Below, piece by piece: positions 8,007-16,427 of a stretch of 64,000 nucleotides of DNA. The notes beneath the pieces are model-generated. The model worked only from the letters and a program-made list of their open reading frames with translations. It was not told where the DNA came from and searched no databases. The position numbers and the translations under genes were made by a program. This DNA comes from Pigmentiphaga litoralis (GTDB lineage Bacteria; Pseudomonadota; Gammaproteobacteria; Burkholderiales; Burkholderiaceae_B), in contig NZ_BMXQ01000001.1 in assembly GCF_014651835.1 (NCBI RefSeq), positions 2,308,801 to 2,372,800 on the forward strand, read 5' to 3'. Numbering within the stretch: position 1 is the stretch's first letter; each line of letters begins with the position of its first letter.

Positions 8007-9020
8007 TCAGCCGACCGATATTTTGGCGTCCTGGATGATCTTGCGCCAGCGCACGACTTCGCTGTCCAGGTAGGTCCGGAATTCTGCCGGTCCGCGCGGC
8101 TGCGGCGAAAAGCCCAGCTGCACCATGGCCTGCTTCATTTCCGGGCGCGACATCTGTTCGACGATCGCCTTGCCCGCCTGCTGCACAATCTGCGGCGGTG
8201 TGTTGGCGGGCGCCAGCACACCGGTGAAATTGTCCACGATCAGGCCCGGCATGCCCGCCTCGGCCACCGTCGGCACATCAGGCAGGTCCGGCGTGCGCGC
8301 CTTGGCGGTCACGGCCAGCGCGCGCAATGCGCCGCTTTTCACGTGGGGCAAGGATTCGGGATAGTTGGAAAAGATGACATCCAGGTGGCCTCCCATCAGG
8401 TCCACCAGCGATGGCGCGCCGCCCTTGTAGGGCGCATGCGTCATGGACACGCCCGTCAGGCTTTCGTACAGCGCCAGCGCCAGATGGGGCGGCGTGCCAC
8501 TGCCGCTCGAACCGGCCGACAGATTGCGAGTCTTGGCCACGCGGGTCAGGTCGTCCAGGGTCTTGATGTCGCTTTTGGCGTTGACAACCACCATCATGCC
8601 GCACGACGCCAGGCCCGCGATCGGGGTCAGGTCCTTCATCAGGTCGTAGCCGGTCTTGCCTTCGAACAGCGTCACGTTGGCGACATGGGTTAGCGTGATG
8701 GCCAGCCAGGTGTAGCCATCCCCCGCCGCGCGCGCGACGTGCGAGGCGCCAATGTTGGCGCTGCCGCCGGGTCTGTTCTCGACGACCACATTCCACTTCT
8801 CGGCATCGCTCAGCGCTTTGCCCACCTGCCGCGCGGCTACGTCGGTCAGCCCGCCTGGCGGGAATGGCACGACATAGTTGATGGGCCGTTCCGGCCACGC
8901 ACCGCCGGCCTGCGCCGCGAATGTCCAGGGCGAAACGGCACAGAGCCCGCCTGCCCCCAGCATGCCCAGCACGCGCCGGCGTGACGCGTCCCAACCTCCG
9001 TCCGATCGTTCGATAGTCAT
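8007..9020 (-). CDS. Bug/TctC family solute receptor with Tat-like signal
   Basis: A 337-residue Bug receptor with P-I-N-Y-V-V-P-F-P-P-G-G at the mature start, H-A-P-Y-K-G in the middle and P-D-V-P-T-V-A-E-A-G later. Its leader differs from the other receptors of the window: a long polar head ending in S-R-R-R-V-L-G-M-L before the hydrophobic core, which looks like a twin-arginine signal. The ATG at 9020 is preceded by GGAGG. It sits between suyB and slcC in the leftward cluster, separated from suyB by 198 bp holding two GC hairpins. It probably binds a sulfonate of the pathway, in the role of SlcH in Chromohalobacter, but no TctA/TctB partner is adjacent. Confidence 0.87.
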   Translation of the reverse strand: MTIERSDGGWDASRRRVLGMLGAGGLCAVSPWTFAAQAGGAWPERPINYVVPFPPGGLTDVAARQVGKALSDAEKWNVVVENRPGGSANIGASHVARAAGDGYTWLAITLTHVANVTLFEGKTGYDLMKDLTPIAGLASCGMMVVVNAKSDIKTLDDLTRVAKTRNLSAGSSGSGTPPHLALALYESLTGVSMTHAPYKGGAPSLVDLMGGHLDVIFSNYPESLPHVKSGALRALAVTAKARTPDLPDVPTVAEAGMPGLIVDNFTGVLAPANTPPQIVQQAGKAIVEQMSRPEMKQAMVQLGFSPQPRGPAEFRTYLDSEVVRWRKIIQDAKISVG

Positions 9021-9103
9021 GATGGTGTCCTCCGTGGGTGGTTTGTGTGGACAGCACGACGCCTGCCGATGTGGCATGACGTGGATGGTCCATGTCTCCT
9101 CCA

Positions 9104-9209
9104 CCCGGCTGCGTAGCCGGGCTTGCCGCCATCGCGGCGTCCGGCGATCTGTGCGCCGGTACGCTGCGAAGCTTGGATGCGGCAGCGAACGCCGGCCCGC
9201 AGGCCGGCG
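9104..9209 (-). other. two GC-rich hairpins between suyB and the Bug gene
   Basis: Two perfect inverted repeats lie in the suyB-Bug spacer: CCCGGCT/AGCCGGG (9104-9121, 4-nt loop) and ACGCCGGCC/GGCCGGCGT (9188-9209, 4-nt loop). Neither is followed by a T-run on the minus strand, so they look more like processing, attenuation or mRNA-protecting stems than full terminators. Confidence 0.55.
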
Positions 9210-9218
9210 TCCGTCAGA

Positions 9219-10394
9219 TCACGCGCTTTCGAACAGGCGCGTCAGCACGAACTCGCGATGGCCCAGGGCTTCGGCCGCGGTCCACCGGCCGTTGGCGGTG
9301 GCCAGCATGCATTCAAGCAGCTTGTCGCCCGCCTGGTCCAGATCGATCTCGCGTTGCAGCAGGCCGGACGTATCGACGTCGACGTGCTCGGACATGGTCC
9401 GTACGGTACGCGGATTCGCGCAGATCTTGATGACAGGCAGAATGGGATTGCCGATCACGTTGCCCTGCCCCGTCGGGAAAAAGTGCACGGCATAGCCCGA
9501 CGCGGCGCACAGGGTCACCATCTCGGCCGCGGCCGACGACGAGTCCATGAACCACAGGCCGGACGACGTCGGCATCTCGGCCTTGTCGAGCACCCCGTCG
9601 ATCTTGCACGTCTTGCCGATCTTCTGGATGTTGCCCATCGCCTTTTCTTCGATGGTGGTCAGGCCGCCCGCGATGTTGCCCTTGGTCGGCTGCGACTCGG
9701 ACAGGTCGGTCGTTTTCCAGCGGTCGATCATCTTTTGATAGCGATCGAACATGAACATGAACTTTTCGCGTACGGCATCGTTCGCGCAGCGCGCGGCCAC
9801 GATGTGTTCGCCGCCGGTCAGTTCCGACGTTTCGCCGAACACCAGGGTGTTGCCCAGGCCGTAAAGCTTGTCGAAGGCGTTGCCCACGGTCGGGTTCGCG
9901 CCACAGCCCGATGTCGTATCCGACTCGCCGCATTTGGTCGACACCCACAGGTCCGAGATCGGGCATTCGGTCCGCGTCAGGGCGGTCGCGTAGTGCACGT
10001 ATTCCTTGGCCGTCTTGGACGCACGCATGATGGTGTCGTGGTCGCCATGCAGCTCGATGCTGAAGCCCGCGACCGGCTTGCCGGTGGTGGCGATGGCATC
10101 CACCACGCGTTTGGTCCAGCCTTCTTCGATGCCGATCACGACGACGGCCGCCACGTTGGGATTGCAGCCCGTGCCGATCAGCGTGCGGAAATGGAGTTCA
10201 AGATCTTCGCCGAACTGCAGGCGGCCATACGGATGCGGCAGGGCGAGCGTGCCCTTGATGTTGTTGGCGACGGCTTCGGCCGCGGCGTTCGAGATGTCAT
10301 CGACCGGCAGCACGATGACGTGGTTGCGGACACCCACGCGACCGTTGTCGCGGCGATAGCCCTGGAAAGTGGAAGTAGAGGTAACAACGGCCAT
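9219..10394 (-). CDS. suyB: UxaA-family hydro-/sulfo-lyase large subunit; probable sulfolactate sulfo-lyase beta
   Basis: A 391-residue protein of the altronate dehydratase (UxaA) C-terminal family. It has the conserved [14 protein letters not shown] segment near residue 152, an N-terminal G-R-V-G-V-R-N strand, and [12 protein letters not shown] in the last third. In SuyAB this subunit removes sulfite from (R)-sulfolactate to give pyruvate and needs iron. The small SAF-domain subunit is encoded 70 bp upstream as a separate gene, which matches SuyA/SuyB rather than the usual fused altronate dehydratase. The start at 10394 fits the first conserved strand; upstream in-frame codons would overlap suyA. 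The two adjacent sulfolactate-type dehydrogenases support the call. D-altronate or galactarate dehydratase is the fallback. Confidence 0.8.
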   Translation of the reverse strand: MAVVTSTSTFQGYRRDNGRVGVRNHVIVLPVDDISNAAAEAVANNIKGTLALPHPYGRLQFGEDLELHFRTLIGTGCNPNVAAVVVIGIEEGWTKRVVDAIATTGKPVAGFSIELHGDHDTIMRASKTAKEYVHYATALTRTECPISDLWVSTKCGESDTTSGCGANPTVGNAFDKLYGLGNTLVFGETSELTGGEHIVAARCANDAVREKFMFMFDRYQKMIDRWKTTDLSESQPTKGNIAGGLTTIEEKAMGNIQKIGKTCKIDGVLDKAEMPTSSGLWFMDSSSAAAEMVTLCAASGYAVHFFPTGQGNVIGNPILPVIKICANPRTVRTMSEHVDVDTSGLLQREIDLDQAGDKLLECMLATANGRWTAAEALGHREFVLTRLFESA

Positions 10395-10464
10395 GGTCGG
10401 ATCCTTGAATGTGGGACTGCGCAGCAGGGCGCGAGGCGCCTTTGACGTTGACGTGGCGACGCGC

Positions 10465-10746
10465 TTACCAGCGCTTGGTCTTGATGTTGTGGACGTGGGC
10501 GTGTTCGCCGGCCTTGATCGGCGCAACCACCTTGCCGATGTCGACACCATATTTGTAGATGGTGTCGCCGGTGGCCATGTCCTTGAGCGCGACCTTGTGG
10601 CCGATCGGGATGTCCTGCAGCGCCTTGACCGAGATCAGTTGGTCCTCGTCCATTACCCAGGCGCTCATGTCGGTGCCTGCGGTGATGCCCTCCACCACGG
10701 CCACGGCGACCGTGTCTTTCGAGTCGTGCAATACGGCGTGAATCAT
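10465..10746 (-). CDS. suyA: SAF-domain small subunit; probable sulfolactate sulfo-lyase alpha
   Basis: A 93-residue protein consisting of a single SAF-type beta domain, the UxaA N-terminal module. Features are the [10 protein letters not shown] segment near residue 47, Y-G-V-D-I-G near residue 65 and a C-terminal [10 protein letters not shown] that I recognise as typical of SuyA. It partners SuyB in the lyase that splits sulfolactate to pyruvate and sulfite. The ATG at 10746 is preceded by GGAGGA; a longer frame to 10842 has no site. It is the first gene of the leftward cluster and starts about 100 bp from a palindrome facing the divergent GntR gene. Confidence 0.82.
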   Translation of the reverse strand: MIHAVLHDSKDTVAVAVVEGITAGTDMSAWVMDEDQLISVKALQDIPIGHKVALKDMATGDTIYKYGVDIGKVVAPIKAGEHAHVHNIKTKRW

Positions 10747-10844
10747 GTCTTCCTCCGGTTGCCGGTGCGATCGCGGGAAGCGCGTCGCACCTTGTTGCGT
10801 TGTCGGTGTTGCCATCTTAGGGGCCGACTTTTCCGAAGTCAACT

Positions 10845-10862
10845 AAATCATCTATATGATTT
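10845..10862. promoter_or_regulatory. candidate GntR/HutC operator
   Basis: Palindrome AAATCAT-CTAT-ATGATTT, an AT-rich island in a GC-rich spacer between suyA and the divergent GntR gene. The opposite strand matches 15 of 18 positions at 20372-20389, upstream of another Bug receptor. Confidence 0.65.
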
Positions 10863-10928
10863 GAATGACTGCATGGCCGTGCATCGGCTGGCGGTACAAT
10901 CGGGGCATTGCAACCACCTTATCCGTCC

Positions 10929-11711
10929 ATGAAGAACAGCAACCTGTCGACCATGATCTCGGCCCTGCCCAGCGACGCCCAGGCGGGCGCGCCGCTTTAT
11001 GCCCAGGTCAAGCAGGCCGTGCTCGACGCGCTATCGCATGGCGAGTGGAAGCAGGGCGAAGCCATCCCGCCCGAAAAGCTTCTGGCCGAGCGCTTCGGCG
11101 TATCGATCGGCACGCTGCGCAAGGCCATCGATGAACTGTCTTCCGAAAACATATTGGTGCGGCAGCAGGGTCGCGGCACCTACGTGGCGATCCACAACCG
11201 CAATCATCACTTCTTCAAGTTCTTCCGGGTGGTGGGCCAGGATGGCGTGAAGACCTATCCGGTCACCACCCTGCTCAAGTTCCGCCGGTTGCGGGCCACG
11301 GGCCCCGTGCGCGATGCGCTGCGTCTGGACGCGGGCGATCAGGTGTTCGAGTTTTCGAACCGGCTGGTGCTCAATGGCGATGTCGTCATGGTCGATACGA
11401 TCACCGTCCCCGAGCCTCGCTTCAAGGGCCTGACCGAACAGATGCTGCGCGAACGTCCAAGCACCCTCTACAACTTCTACCAGGACACCTTCAACATCAA
11501 TGTCATTGCGACCGACGAGCGCCTGCGTGCCTGCAGCGCCGACGAGATCCACGCGGCGTGGCTGGAGGTGGCCGTCGGCGCGCCGCTGCTCGAAGTACGC
11601 CGGCTGGCCTACTCCTTCAACCGTGAGCCGGTCGAATGGCGGGTCTCGCGGGTGAACACCGACAAGTACGAGTACCTGGGTCAGGCGCCCGGCACGCCAC
11701 CGGCAAGCTGA
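10929..11711 (+). CDS. GntR family (HutC subfamily) transcriptional regulator
   Basis: A 260-residue regulator. The N-terminal winged helix (about residues 18-90) shows A-P-L-Y-A-Q-V-K, L-A-E-R-F-G-V-S-I-G-T-L-R-K-A and Q-G-R-G-T-Y-V, all typical of GntR. The C-terminal half is a UTRA-type ligand domain (V-F-E-F-S-N-R-L near residue 138, final strand V-E-W-R-V-S). It diverges from suyA, with an 18-bp palindrome between, so it probably controls the sulfolactate-type cluster and itself in response to a pathway compound. The start at 10929 is chosen because the winged-helix domain follows directly and the extra seven upstream residues have no ribosome site. HutC-type proteins are usually repressors released by ligand. 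Confidence 0.87.
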   Translation: MKNSNLSTMISALPSDAQAGAPLYAQVKQAVLDALSHGEWKQGEAIPPEKLLAERFGVSIGTLRKAIDELSSENILVRQQGRGTYVAIHNRNHHFFKFFRVVGQDGVKTYPVTTLLKFRRLRATGPVRDALRLDAGDQVFEFSNRLVLNGDVVMVDTITVPEPRFKGLTEQMLRERPSTLYNFYQDTFNINVIATDERLRACSADEIHAAWLEVAVGAPLLEVRRLAYSFNREPVEWRVSRVNTDKYEYLGQAPGTPPAS

Positions 11712-11815
11712 TACGCGCTCACCGCTCGACACACCCTGCTGCATCCGCCTACGTCGGGGGCCCGGTGATTCGGATATAGTCATTCGCCCCCTACTCCCCA
11801 CAGGAATGCACGCGG

Positions 11816-13249
11816 ATGGATGAACGAGCGGCAAGAGACGTGCTGGCGATCCGCGCGATCGAAACCACGGATACGGCGCATGCGGTGCTTGATGACGCCG
11901 CGTACCGCGAGGCCAGCCTGAGCGCGCGCCGCCAGCTGCAGCTGGGCGCATCGGGCGACGCGGCCGCGGTCACGCCCGACGCCTTCCTTGCCCGGCGCGC
12001 CGATCTGCTGCTGACCGATCTCGCCACACACACGCCAGGACTTGCGGCATGGCGCCAGCCGCTGCGATGGCCGACGCTGCTGGTCGTCGTGCTGCCCGTG
12101 ATCGCGTTGATATCGGGCATGCTGACCGAACGTATCGCGAACCCGCACCGGATGGACCTGCTGTCCTTGCCGCTGCTCGGCATCGTGGGCTGGAACGTGC
12201 TGGTGTATGTCGGCATGCTGGTGATGGCGGTGCTTCCTTCCGCGTCGGCACGACTGCCGCAATGGCAGCTGCCGGCATGGTTGTCGGGCGCGACGCGGCG
12301 TCTGCATGGCCGTCCCACGCCTGCCGTGGCCAAGGCAATCGCTGCCTTTCAACACGATTGGCAGGTCCGCGCAGCGCCGCTGACGGCGGCCCGCTGGCGC
12401 AGGGCGTTGCACTTGGCCGCCGCGGCGCTGGCCGCTGGCGTCATTGCGTCGCTGTACCTGCGGGGGTTGACGGTCGAATACCGCGTCGGCTGGGAAAGCA
12501 CGTTCATGGATGCGCCCGGGGTGCATCGTCTCCTGGCTATCGTGTTTTCGCCAGTGACTGCGCTGTTTCCTGCGCTGAACTGGCTGCCTACCGATATCGC
12601 GGCGCTGCGCTTTTCGGACAGCGGCGGCACGGCCAATGGCGCGCCCTGGATCCATCGGTACGCCCTGTTGTTCCTGCTGTTGATCGTGGTGCCGCGCATT
12701 GTCATGGCAGCGTATGCGCACTGGCGCGCGGCCCGCTTGCAGGCCCACTTTCCCGTGCCCTACGACGAGCCCTATTTCCGTCGCCTGCTGGGCGCGCTCG
12801 GTTCGCAAGCCTTGGTGTTGCGAGTCATCCCCTACAGTTTTGCGGTCGACGAGCACCGCGATGCTGGCCTCAAAGCCTTTGCGCGCACGCTGCTCGGTGA
12901 CACGGCGCAGATGACGCTGCGGCCTGCTGCGGCCTATGGCGATACGCCCGAGGCGGCGCTGACCGGGACCGATGTTACGCACGACACCGCAACCACGACC
13001 CTGGTGCTGTTCAACCTGTCGGCCACGCCGGAGATCGACACGCACGGCGCGTTCGTCGATCACCTGTTGCGGGCCTTGCCCGGCAAGGTCGCCGTGGCCG
13101 TGGACACGTCCGCCTATGCGCAGCGCCTGGGCGGAGCGGGCGATGCCGCCGCCCGCCTGTCGCAGCGCCGCCAGCTGTGGCAGGACTTTGCGAACCTGCA
13201 CAAGGTTCACCTTCATGTGATCGATCTGCTTGCCGGAGAACGGCCATGA
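11816..13249 (+). CDS. DUF2868 domain membrane protein
   Basis: A 477-residue protein with several hydrophobic helices (about residues 80-105, 115-140, 200-220, 235-260 and 280-300), matching the DUF2868 family known mainly from beta- and gammaproteobacteria. The C-terminal half is soluble and resembles no enzyme I recognise. Its stop overlaps the start of the following DUF3482 GTPase in an ATGA arrangement, so the two are translationally coupled. This pair is conserved in the order DUF2868-DUF3482. Family knowledge gives no tested function; an inner-membrane protein working with a GTPase is the plain reading. The start at 11816 is the first ATG of the frame, with only a weak upstream ribosome site. 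Confidence 0.8.
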   Translation: MDERAARDVLAIRAIETTDTAHAVLDDAAYREASLSARRQLQLGASGDAAAVTPDAFLARRADLLLTDLATHTPGLAAWRQPLRWPTLLVVVLPVIALISGMLTERIANPHRMDLLSLPLLGIVGWNVLVYVGMLVMAVLPSASARLPQWQLPAWLSGATRRLHGRPTPAVAKAIAAFQHDWQVRAAPLTAARWRRALHLAAAALAAGVIASLYLRGLTVEYRVGWESTFMDAPGVHRLLAIVFSPVTALFPALNWLPTDIAALRFSDSGGTANGAPWIHRYALLFLLLIVVPRIVMAAYAHWRAARLQAHFPVPYDEPYFRRLLGALGSQALVLRVIPYSFAVDEHRDAGLKAFARTLLGDTAQMTLRPAAAYGDTPEAALTGTDVTHDTATTTLVLFNLSATPEIDTHGAFVDHLLRALPGKVAVAVDTSAYAQRLGGAGDAAARLSQRRQLWQDFANLHKVHLHVIDLLAGERP

Positions 13250-14772
13250 ATACAGCGCCCATTCGCCTGCAGCTGTGCCTGGTGTCACACACCAATGCAG
13301 GCAAGACCACCTTGGCCCGGACCCTGCTGCTGCGCGATGTAGGTGAGGTGCGAGACGCCGCCCACGTGACCGAAACCGCCGACGCCCATACCCTGCTCAC
13401 GTCGCCCGAAGGTGACGAGTTGACCTTGTGGGACACGCCCGGCTTTGGCGATTCGGTGCGCCTGGCCAAACGATTGAGCCAGTCTGGCAATCCGGTCGGC
13501 TGGTTCCTGAGTGAAGTGTGGGACCGCATGCGCGACCGGCCCTTCTACCTGAGCCAGCGCGCACTGCAGGCCGCGCGCGACCATGCAGACGTGGTGCTCT
13601 ATCTGGTCAACGCATCCGAAGACCCGCAAGACGCCGGCTACGTCGTACCGGAAATGCAATTGCTGCAGTGGCTGGGCAAGCCGGTCGTTGTGCTTCTCAA
13701 CCAGATGGGGCCGCCTGCGCCCGCCAATGCCGAACAAGCGGATATCCGCAAATGGTCGCAGGCTCTGAGGACGTCTACGGTGGTTCGCGCGGTGCTGCCC
13801 ATGGACGCCTTTGCGCGATGCTGGGTGCACGAGGGCGTGCTGTTCGAAAGCCTGGTGGACCTGGCGCCTGCCGACAAGCGCGACGGCGCGCAGCGGTTGG
13901 TTGCGACCTGGGAAGCGCGCAACACCGACCGCTTCGATGCGTCAATGCGCGCCTTGGCGGACCTGCTGGCCGCCGCCGCGCGCGAAAAGCAACCGATGGC
14001 CGACAGCGCGCCGACATGGAAGAAGGCGCTGCATGCCGTCACCCCCGGCAAACGAGTGGCCCATCCAGCGCAGGACGACGCCCTGCGCGCCCTCGTCGAA
14101 CGCGTGGCGGGCGTCGAATCACAGACCACCCTGAAGCTGCTGGCCCTGCATGGCCTGGACGGCAAGGTGGCGGCGCGCGTGAACGAGCGCCTGAGCGAAC
14201 ATGTCAACGTCCGCACCCCGGTCGGCGTGAAGCAGGCCGGTCTGGTGGGCGCGATTCTGTCGGGCGCGGCCACAGGCGCGTCGGCCGATGTCCTGAGTGG
14301 CGGCCTGACCCTGGGCAGCGGCATGGTGGTCGGCGCCGTGGTGGGCGCGGCCACCTTTGCCGGTGCGGCCTGGGGCGTCAACAAGGCCAGCGGCGCGGAT
14401 CGCGCCACCGTGCGACTGAGCCATGCCTACCTGCAGGCCCTGGCCGAAGCCGGCCTGCTACGCTATCTGGCGATCACGCACTTCGGCCGTGGACGGGGCA
14501 ACTTCGTCGAAGGAGAGGCTCCGCCCTTCTGGCGCGACGACGTCGCACGCGTCGTGGGCGAGCGGGCCGACCCGTTGCAGGAAGCGTGGACCGCAGCGCG
14601 CAATGCACCGGACGACAACGCCCCCGTCGCAACGCTTGCCCGATTGCTTGCCGATGCGATGGCCCATTTGCTCGAACAACTGTACCCAGAAGCGGAAAAG
14701 CTGAAATTGCGCCACATCGAGGATGAGGCCAGGGAGCAGGACGTCAGTGGGTCGGGAGTAGGACGCGACTAG
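13246..14772 (+). CDS. DUF3482 GTPase
   Basis: A 508-residue GTPase of the TRAFAC class. The P-loop reads S-H-T-N-A-G-K-T-T (residues about 12-20), with Ser where most P-loops have Gly. The switch region has W-D-T-P-G-F-G-D-S near residue 63 and the base-recognition site is V-L-L-N-Q-M-G near residue 150 instead of the usual N-K-x-D. Residues about 315-385 form a glycine/alanine-rich hydrophobic block (G-A-I-L-S-G-A-A-T-G-A) that could be a hairpin membrane insertion. It overlaps the DUF2868 gene by 4 bp. The stop codon lies inside a short direct repeat (14761-14776) whose second copy is downstream, so the present C-terminus may result from a local duplication. Confidence 0.85.
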   Translation: MNTAPIRLQLCLVSHTNAGKTTLARTLLLRDVGEVRDAAHVTETADAHTLLTSPEGDELTLWDTPGFGDSVRLAKRLSQSGNPVGWFLSEVWDRMRDRPFYLSQRALQAARDHADVVLYLVNASEDPQDAGYVVPEMQLLQWLGKPVVVLLNQMGPPAPANAEQADIRKWSQALRTSTVVRAVLPMDAFARCWVHEGVLFESLVDLAPADKRDGAQRLVATWEARNTDRFDASMRALADLLAAAAREKQPMADSAPTWKKALHAVTPGKRVAHPAQDDALRALVERVAGVESQTTLKLLALHGLDGKVAARVNERLSEHVNVRTPVGVKQAGLVGAILSGAATGASADVLSGGLTLGSGMVVGAVVGAATFAGAAWGVNKASGADRATVRLSHAYLQALAEAGLLRYLAITHFGRGRGNFVEGEAPPFWRDDVARVVGERADPLQEAWTAARNAPDDNAPVATLARLLADAMAHLLEQLYPEAEKLKLRHIEDEAREQDVSGSGVGRD

Positions 14773-14846
14773 GACGGTTGAGGAACTCAACGCTGGGACG
14801 CGACTAGGACGAGGGTAGGACGACGCTGGGACCGGGGTGGGACGCG
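14756..14846. repeat. degenerate GGACG-rich direct repeats
   Basis: The 16-mer GGACGCGACTAGGACG occurs twice (14761-14776 and 14796-14811, 35-bp period), followed by further degenerate G-GGAC-CG units. A GTTGAG/CTCAAC hairpin (14777-14791) lies between the copies. The repeats contain the stop of the GTPase gene. I see no open frame in the rest of the spacer to 15046. Confidence 0.75.
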
Positions 14847-15046
14847 TGCCGTCATCTGATGCCGTCGCATTCATCCCGAATAGCACCGCCGCCCTAGGGT
14901 TCGCACTGATATGTCGGCCGCGCGGCATCGGGTTGAATCCTTTAAGGTTCAACTACGCGCGACGCTTGCCGTCGCGGCCGTACGTTGGCATCCATTTATC
15001 CCCATTACCTTGACCGGCGCCCCGGGCGCCAGGGAATTCTCAACTC

Positions 15047-16036
15047 ATGTCGCTGACAGTCAAACCAGGCGTCACCGCCCTTCTCGCCGCCGCCATTCTC
15101 GGCATCAGTGCCAGCGGCGCCGCAGTGGCTCAGGCCTATCCGAACAAACCCATCCGCCTGATCGTTCCCTTTGCGGCGGGCGGCACCACCGACATCGTCG
15201 CGCGTATCGTGGCCAACGGCCTGTCGCAGGAACTCGGCCAGACCGTCGTCGTGGAAAACCGCGGCGGTGGCGGCGGCGCGATCGGCGCCGATGCGCTGGT
15301 ACGCTCGCCCAACGACGGCTACACCCTAGGCATCGCCACCGTCAGCACCATGGCCACCAACCCGGCCACCAACGCCAAGACGCCCTATGACCCGATCAAG
15401 GACTTCACGCCCATCACCAACCTGGTCAACGTGCCCAACGTGCTGACCGTGAACCTGCAGGTCCCGGCCAAGAACATGAAGGAGTTCATCGCCCTTCTGA
15501 AGAAAGAACCCGGCAAATACAGCTATGCGTCTGCCGGAACGGGCTCGATCTCGCACCTGGACGGGGAACTCTTCAAGTCGGTCACCAAGACCAACATGGT
15601 CCACGTTCCATACCGCGGATCAGGTCCCGCCCTGAACGACACCCTGGCCGGCCAGGTCAACGCCCAGTTCGACAACCTGCCATCCACCATGCCGCACGTG
15701 GTCGCCGGCAAGCTGCGCGCCCTGGCCATCGCGTCGCCCCAACGCCTGCCTGCCCTGCCGGACGTCCCGACCTTTGCCGAAGAAGGCCTGCCCGAAGTGA
15801 ACAACGTCGCCTGGTACGGCATCGTCGCCCCAGCCGGCACACCCGCTGCGGTGGTCAAGCGGATCCAGGAAGCCTCGGTCAAGGCATTGAAGATGCCCGC
15901 CGTGCGCGACCGCCTGCTCGAAAGCGGCTCGCTGATCGACGGCAACACGCCCGAGCAGTTCGGCGCCCAGATCGCCAAGGAACTGGCACTGCGCAAACGC
16001 ATTGCCAAGGAACAGAACATCGTCCTGATCGAATAA
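15047..16036 (+). CDS. Bug/TctC family solute receptor
   Basis: A 329-residue receptor with a standard Sec signal peptide cleaved after S-G-A-A-V-A-Q-A. It shows P-I-R-L-I-V-P-F-A-A-G-G-T-T-D-I at the mature start, H-V-P-Y-R-G near residue 185 and P-D-V-P-T-F-A-E-E-G near residue 240. Bug proteins bind small carboxylates for tripartite transporters or signalling. It stands alone: no enzyme, permease or regulator lies in the same direction next to it. The ribosome site is weak (AGGGAA). The GTPase pair lies upstream and tRNA-Lys downstream, so its ligand cannot be guessed. Confidence 0.9.
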   Translation: MSLTVKPGVTALLAAAILGISASGAAVAQAYPNKPIRLIVPFAAGGTTDIVARIVANGLSQELGQTVVVENRGGGGGAIGADALVRSPNDGYTLGIATVSTMATNPATNAKTPYDPIKDFTPITNLVNVPNVLTVNLQVPAKNMKEFIALLKKEPGKYSYASAGTGSISHLDGELFKSVTKTNMVHVPYRGSGPALNDTLAGQVNAQFDNLPSTMPHVVAGKLRALAIASPQRLPALPDVPTFAEEGLPEVNNVAWYGIVAPAGTPAAVVKRIQEASVKALKMPAVRDRLLESGSLIDGNTPEQFGAQIAKELALRKRIAKEQNIVLIE

Positions 16037-16092
16037 GACGTGCCTGCTTTTTAAGCAACGCTGGGCGAAACGCAGCAATTTTGCCGGTCGAC

Positions 16093-16122
16093 TTTACAAG
16101 CGCCTAAAAACTTTGCTATAGT
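16093..16122 (+). promoter_or_regulatory. sigma70-type promoter of tRNA-Lys
   Basis: TTTACA (16093-16098) and TATAGT (16117-16122) are separated by 18 bp and end 9 bp before the tRNA, close to consensus and well placed for a stable RNA gene. Confidence 0.7.
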
Positions 16123-16131
16123 TTCGTTCTC

Positions 16132-16207
16132 GGGTTGTTAGCTCAGTTGGTAGAGCAGCGGACTCTTAATCCGTAGGTCGAGTGTTCGAGCCACTCACAG
16201 CCCACCA
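16132..16207 (+). tRNA. tRNA-Lys(CTT)
   Basis: A complete 76-nt cloverleaf with acceptor stem GGGTTGT/ACAGCCC (one G-T pair). The D-arm has GCTC...GAGC. The anticodon stem is GCGGA/TCCGT around loop CTCTTAA, giving anticodon CTT (Lys). The T-arm is GAGTG-TTCGAGC-CACTC, followed by discriminator A and encoded CCA. A good promoter precedes it and a Rho-independent terminator follows. It is the only tRNA in the window. Confidence 0.97.
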
Positions 16208-16230
16208 GAACTGCCGGTGTAAGAAGCCGG

Positions 16231-16268
16231 AAAAAAGCCGCATCAATGCAAGTTGATGCGGCTTTTTT
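16231..16268 (+). terminator. Rho-independent terminator after tRNA-Lys
   Basis: A perfect stem AAAAAAGCCGCATCAA / TTGATGCGGCTTTTTT with a 6-nt loop and T-run, 23 bp downstream of the tRNA. Confidence 0.93.
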
Positions 16269-16313
16269 GCGCTTGTGGGTTCATCTTCGAACTCGCGCAC
16301 GACGTCGCCTCCC

Positions 16314-16427
16314 CGCCAGCAATTCGCGTTCAGCACGAACCCGTTCGCGATCTGGCCGTCCTACCGCGTGGACGTCGCCGAGGATGCATCGGCCAAGGTC
16401 GTGCTGTCGGCGAAGGGCGTGATCTAG
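16314..16427 (+). pseudogene. unidentified C-terminal gene remnant
   Basis: The frame R-Q-Q-F-A-F-S-T-N-P-F-A-I-W-P-S-Y-R-V-D then V-A-E-D-A-S-A-K-V-V-L, ending at TAG 16425-16427, has the codon character of a real protein but no start or body. It looks like the last 37 residues of a lost gene directly after the tRNA terminator. I do not recognise the family. Confidence 0.4.

Noticed and set aside
5905-8693. Two long plus-strand frames of about 540 codons opposite the comC/slcC/Bug genes
   Set aside because: Composition is typical of antisense shadows (His/Gln/Arg-rich), there are no ribosome sites, and the minus strand holds well-supported genes.
11780-13288. 502-codon minus-strand frame opposite the DUF2868 gene
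   Set aside because: Gln/Arg/His-rich shadow translation without domains; the plus-strand frame has membrane helices and an ATGA overlap with the GTPase.
14777-14791. GTTGAG-GAA-CTCAAC considered as a further MarR-type site
   Set aside because: Its spacing (five bases between GTTGA and TCAAC) differs from the three four-base-spaced sites, and it lies inside a repeat array next to no regulated gene.
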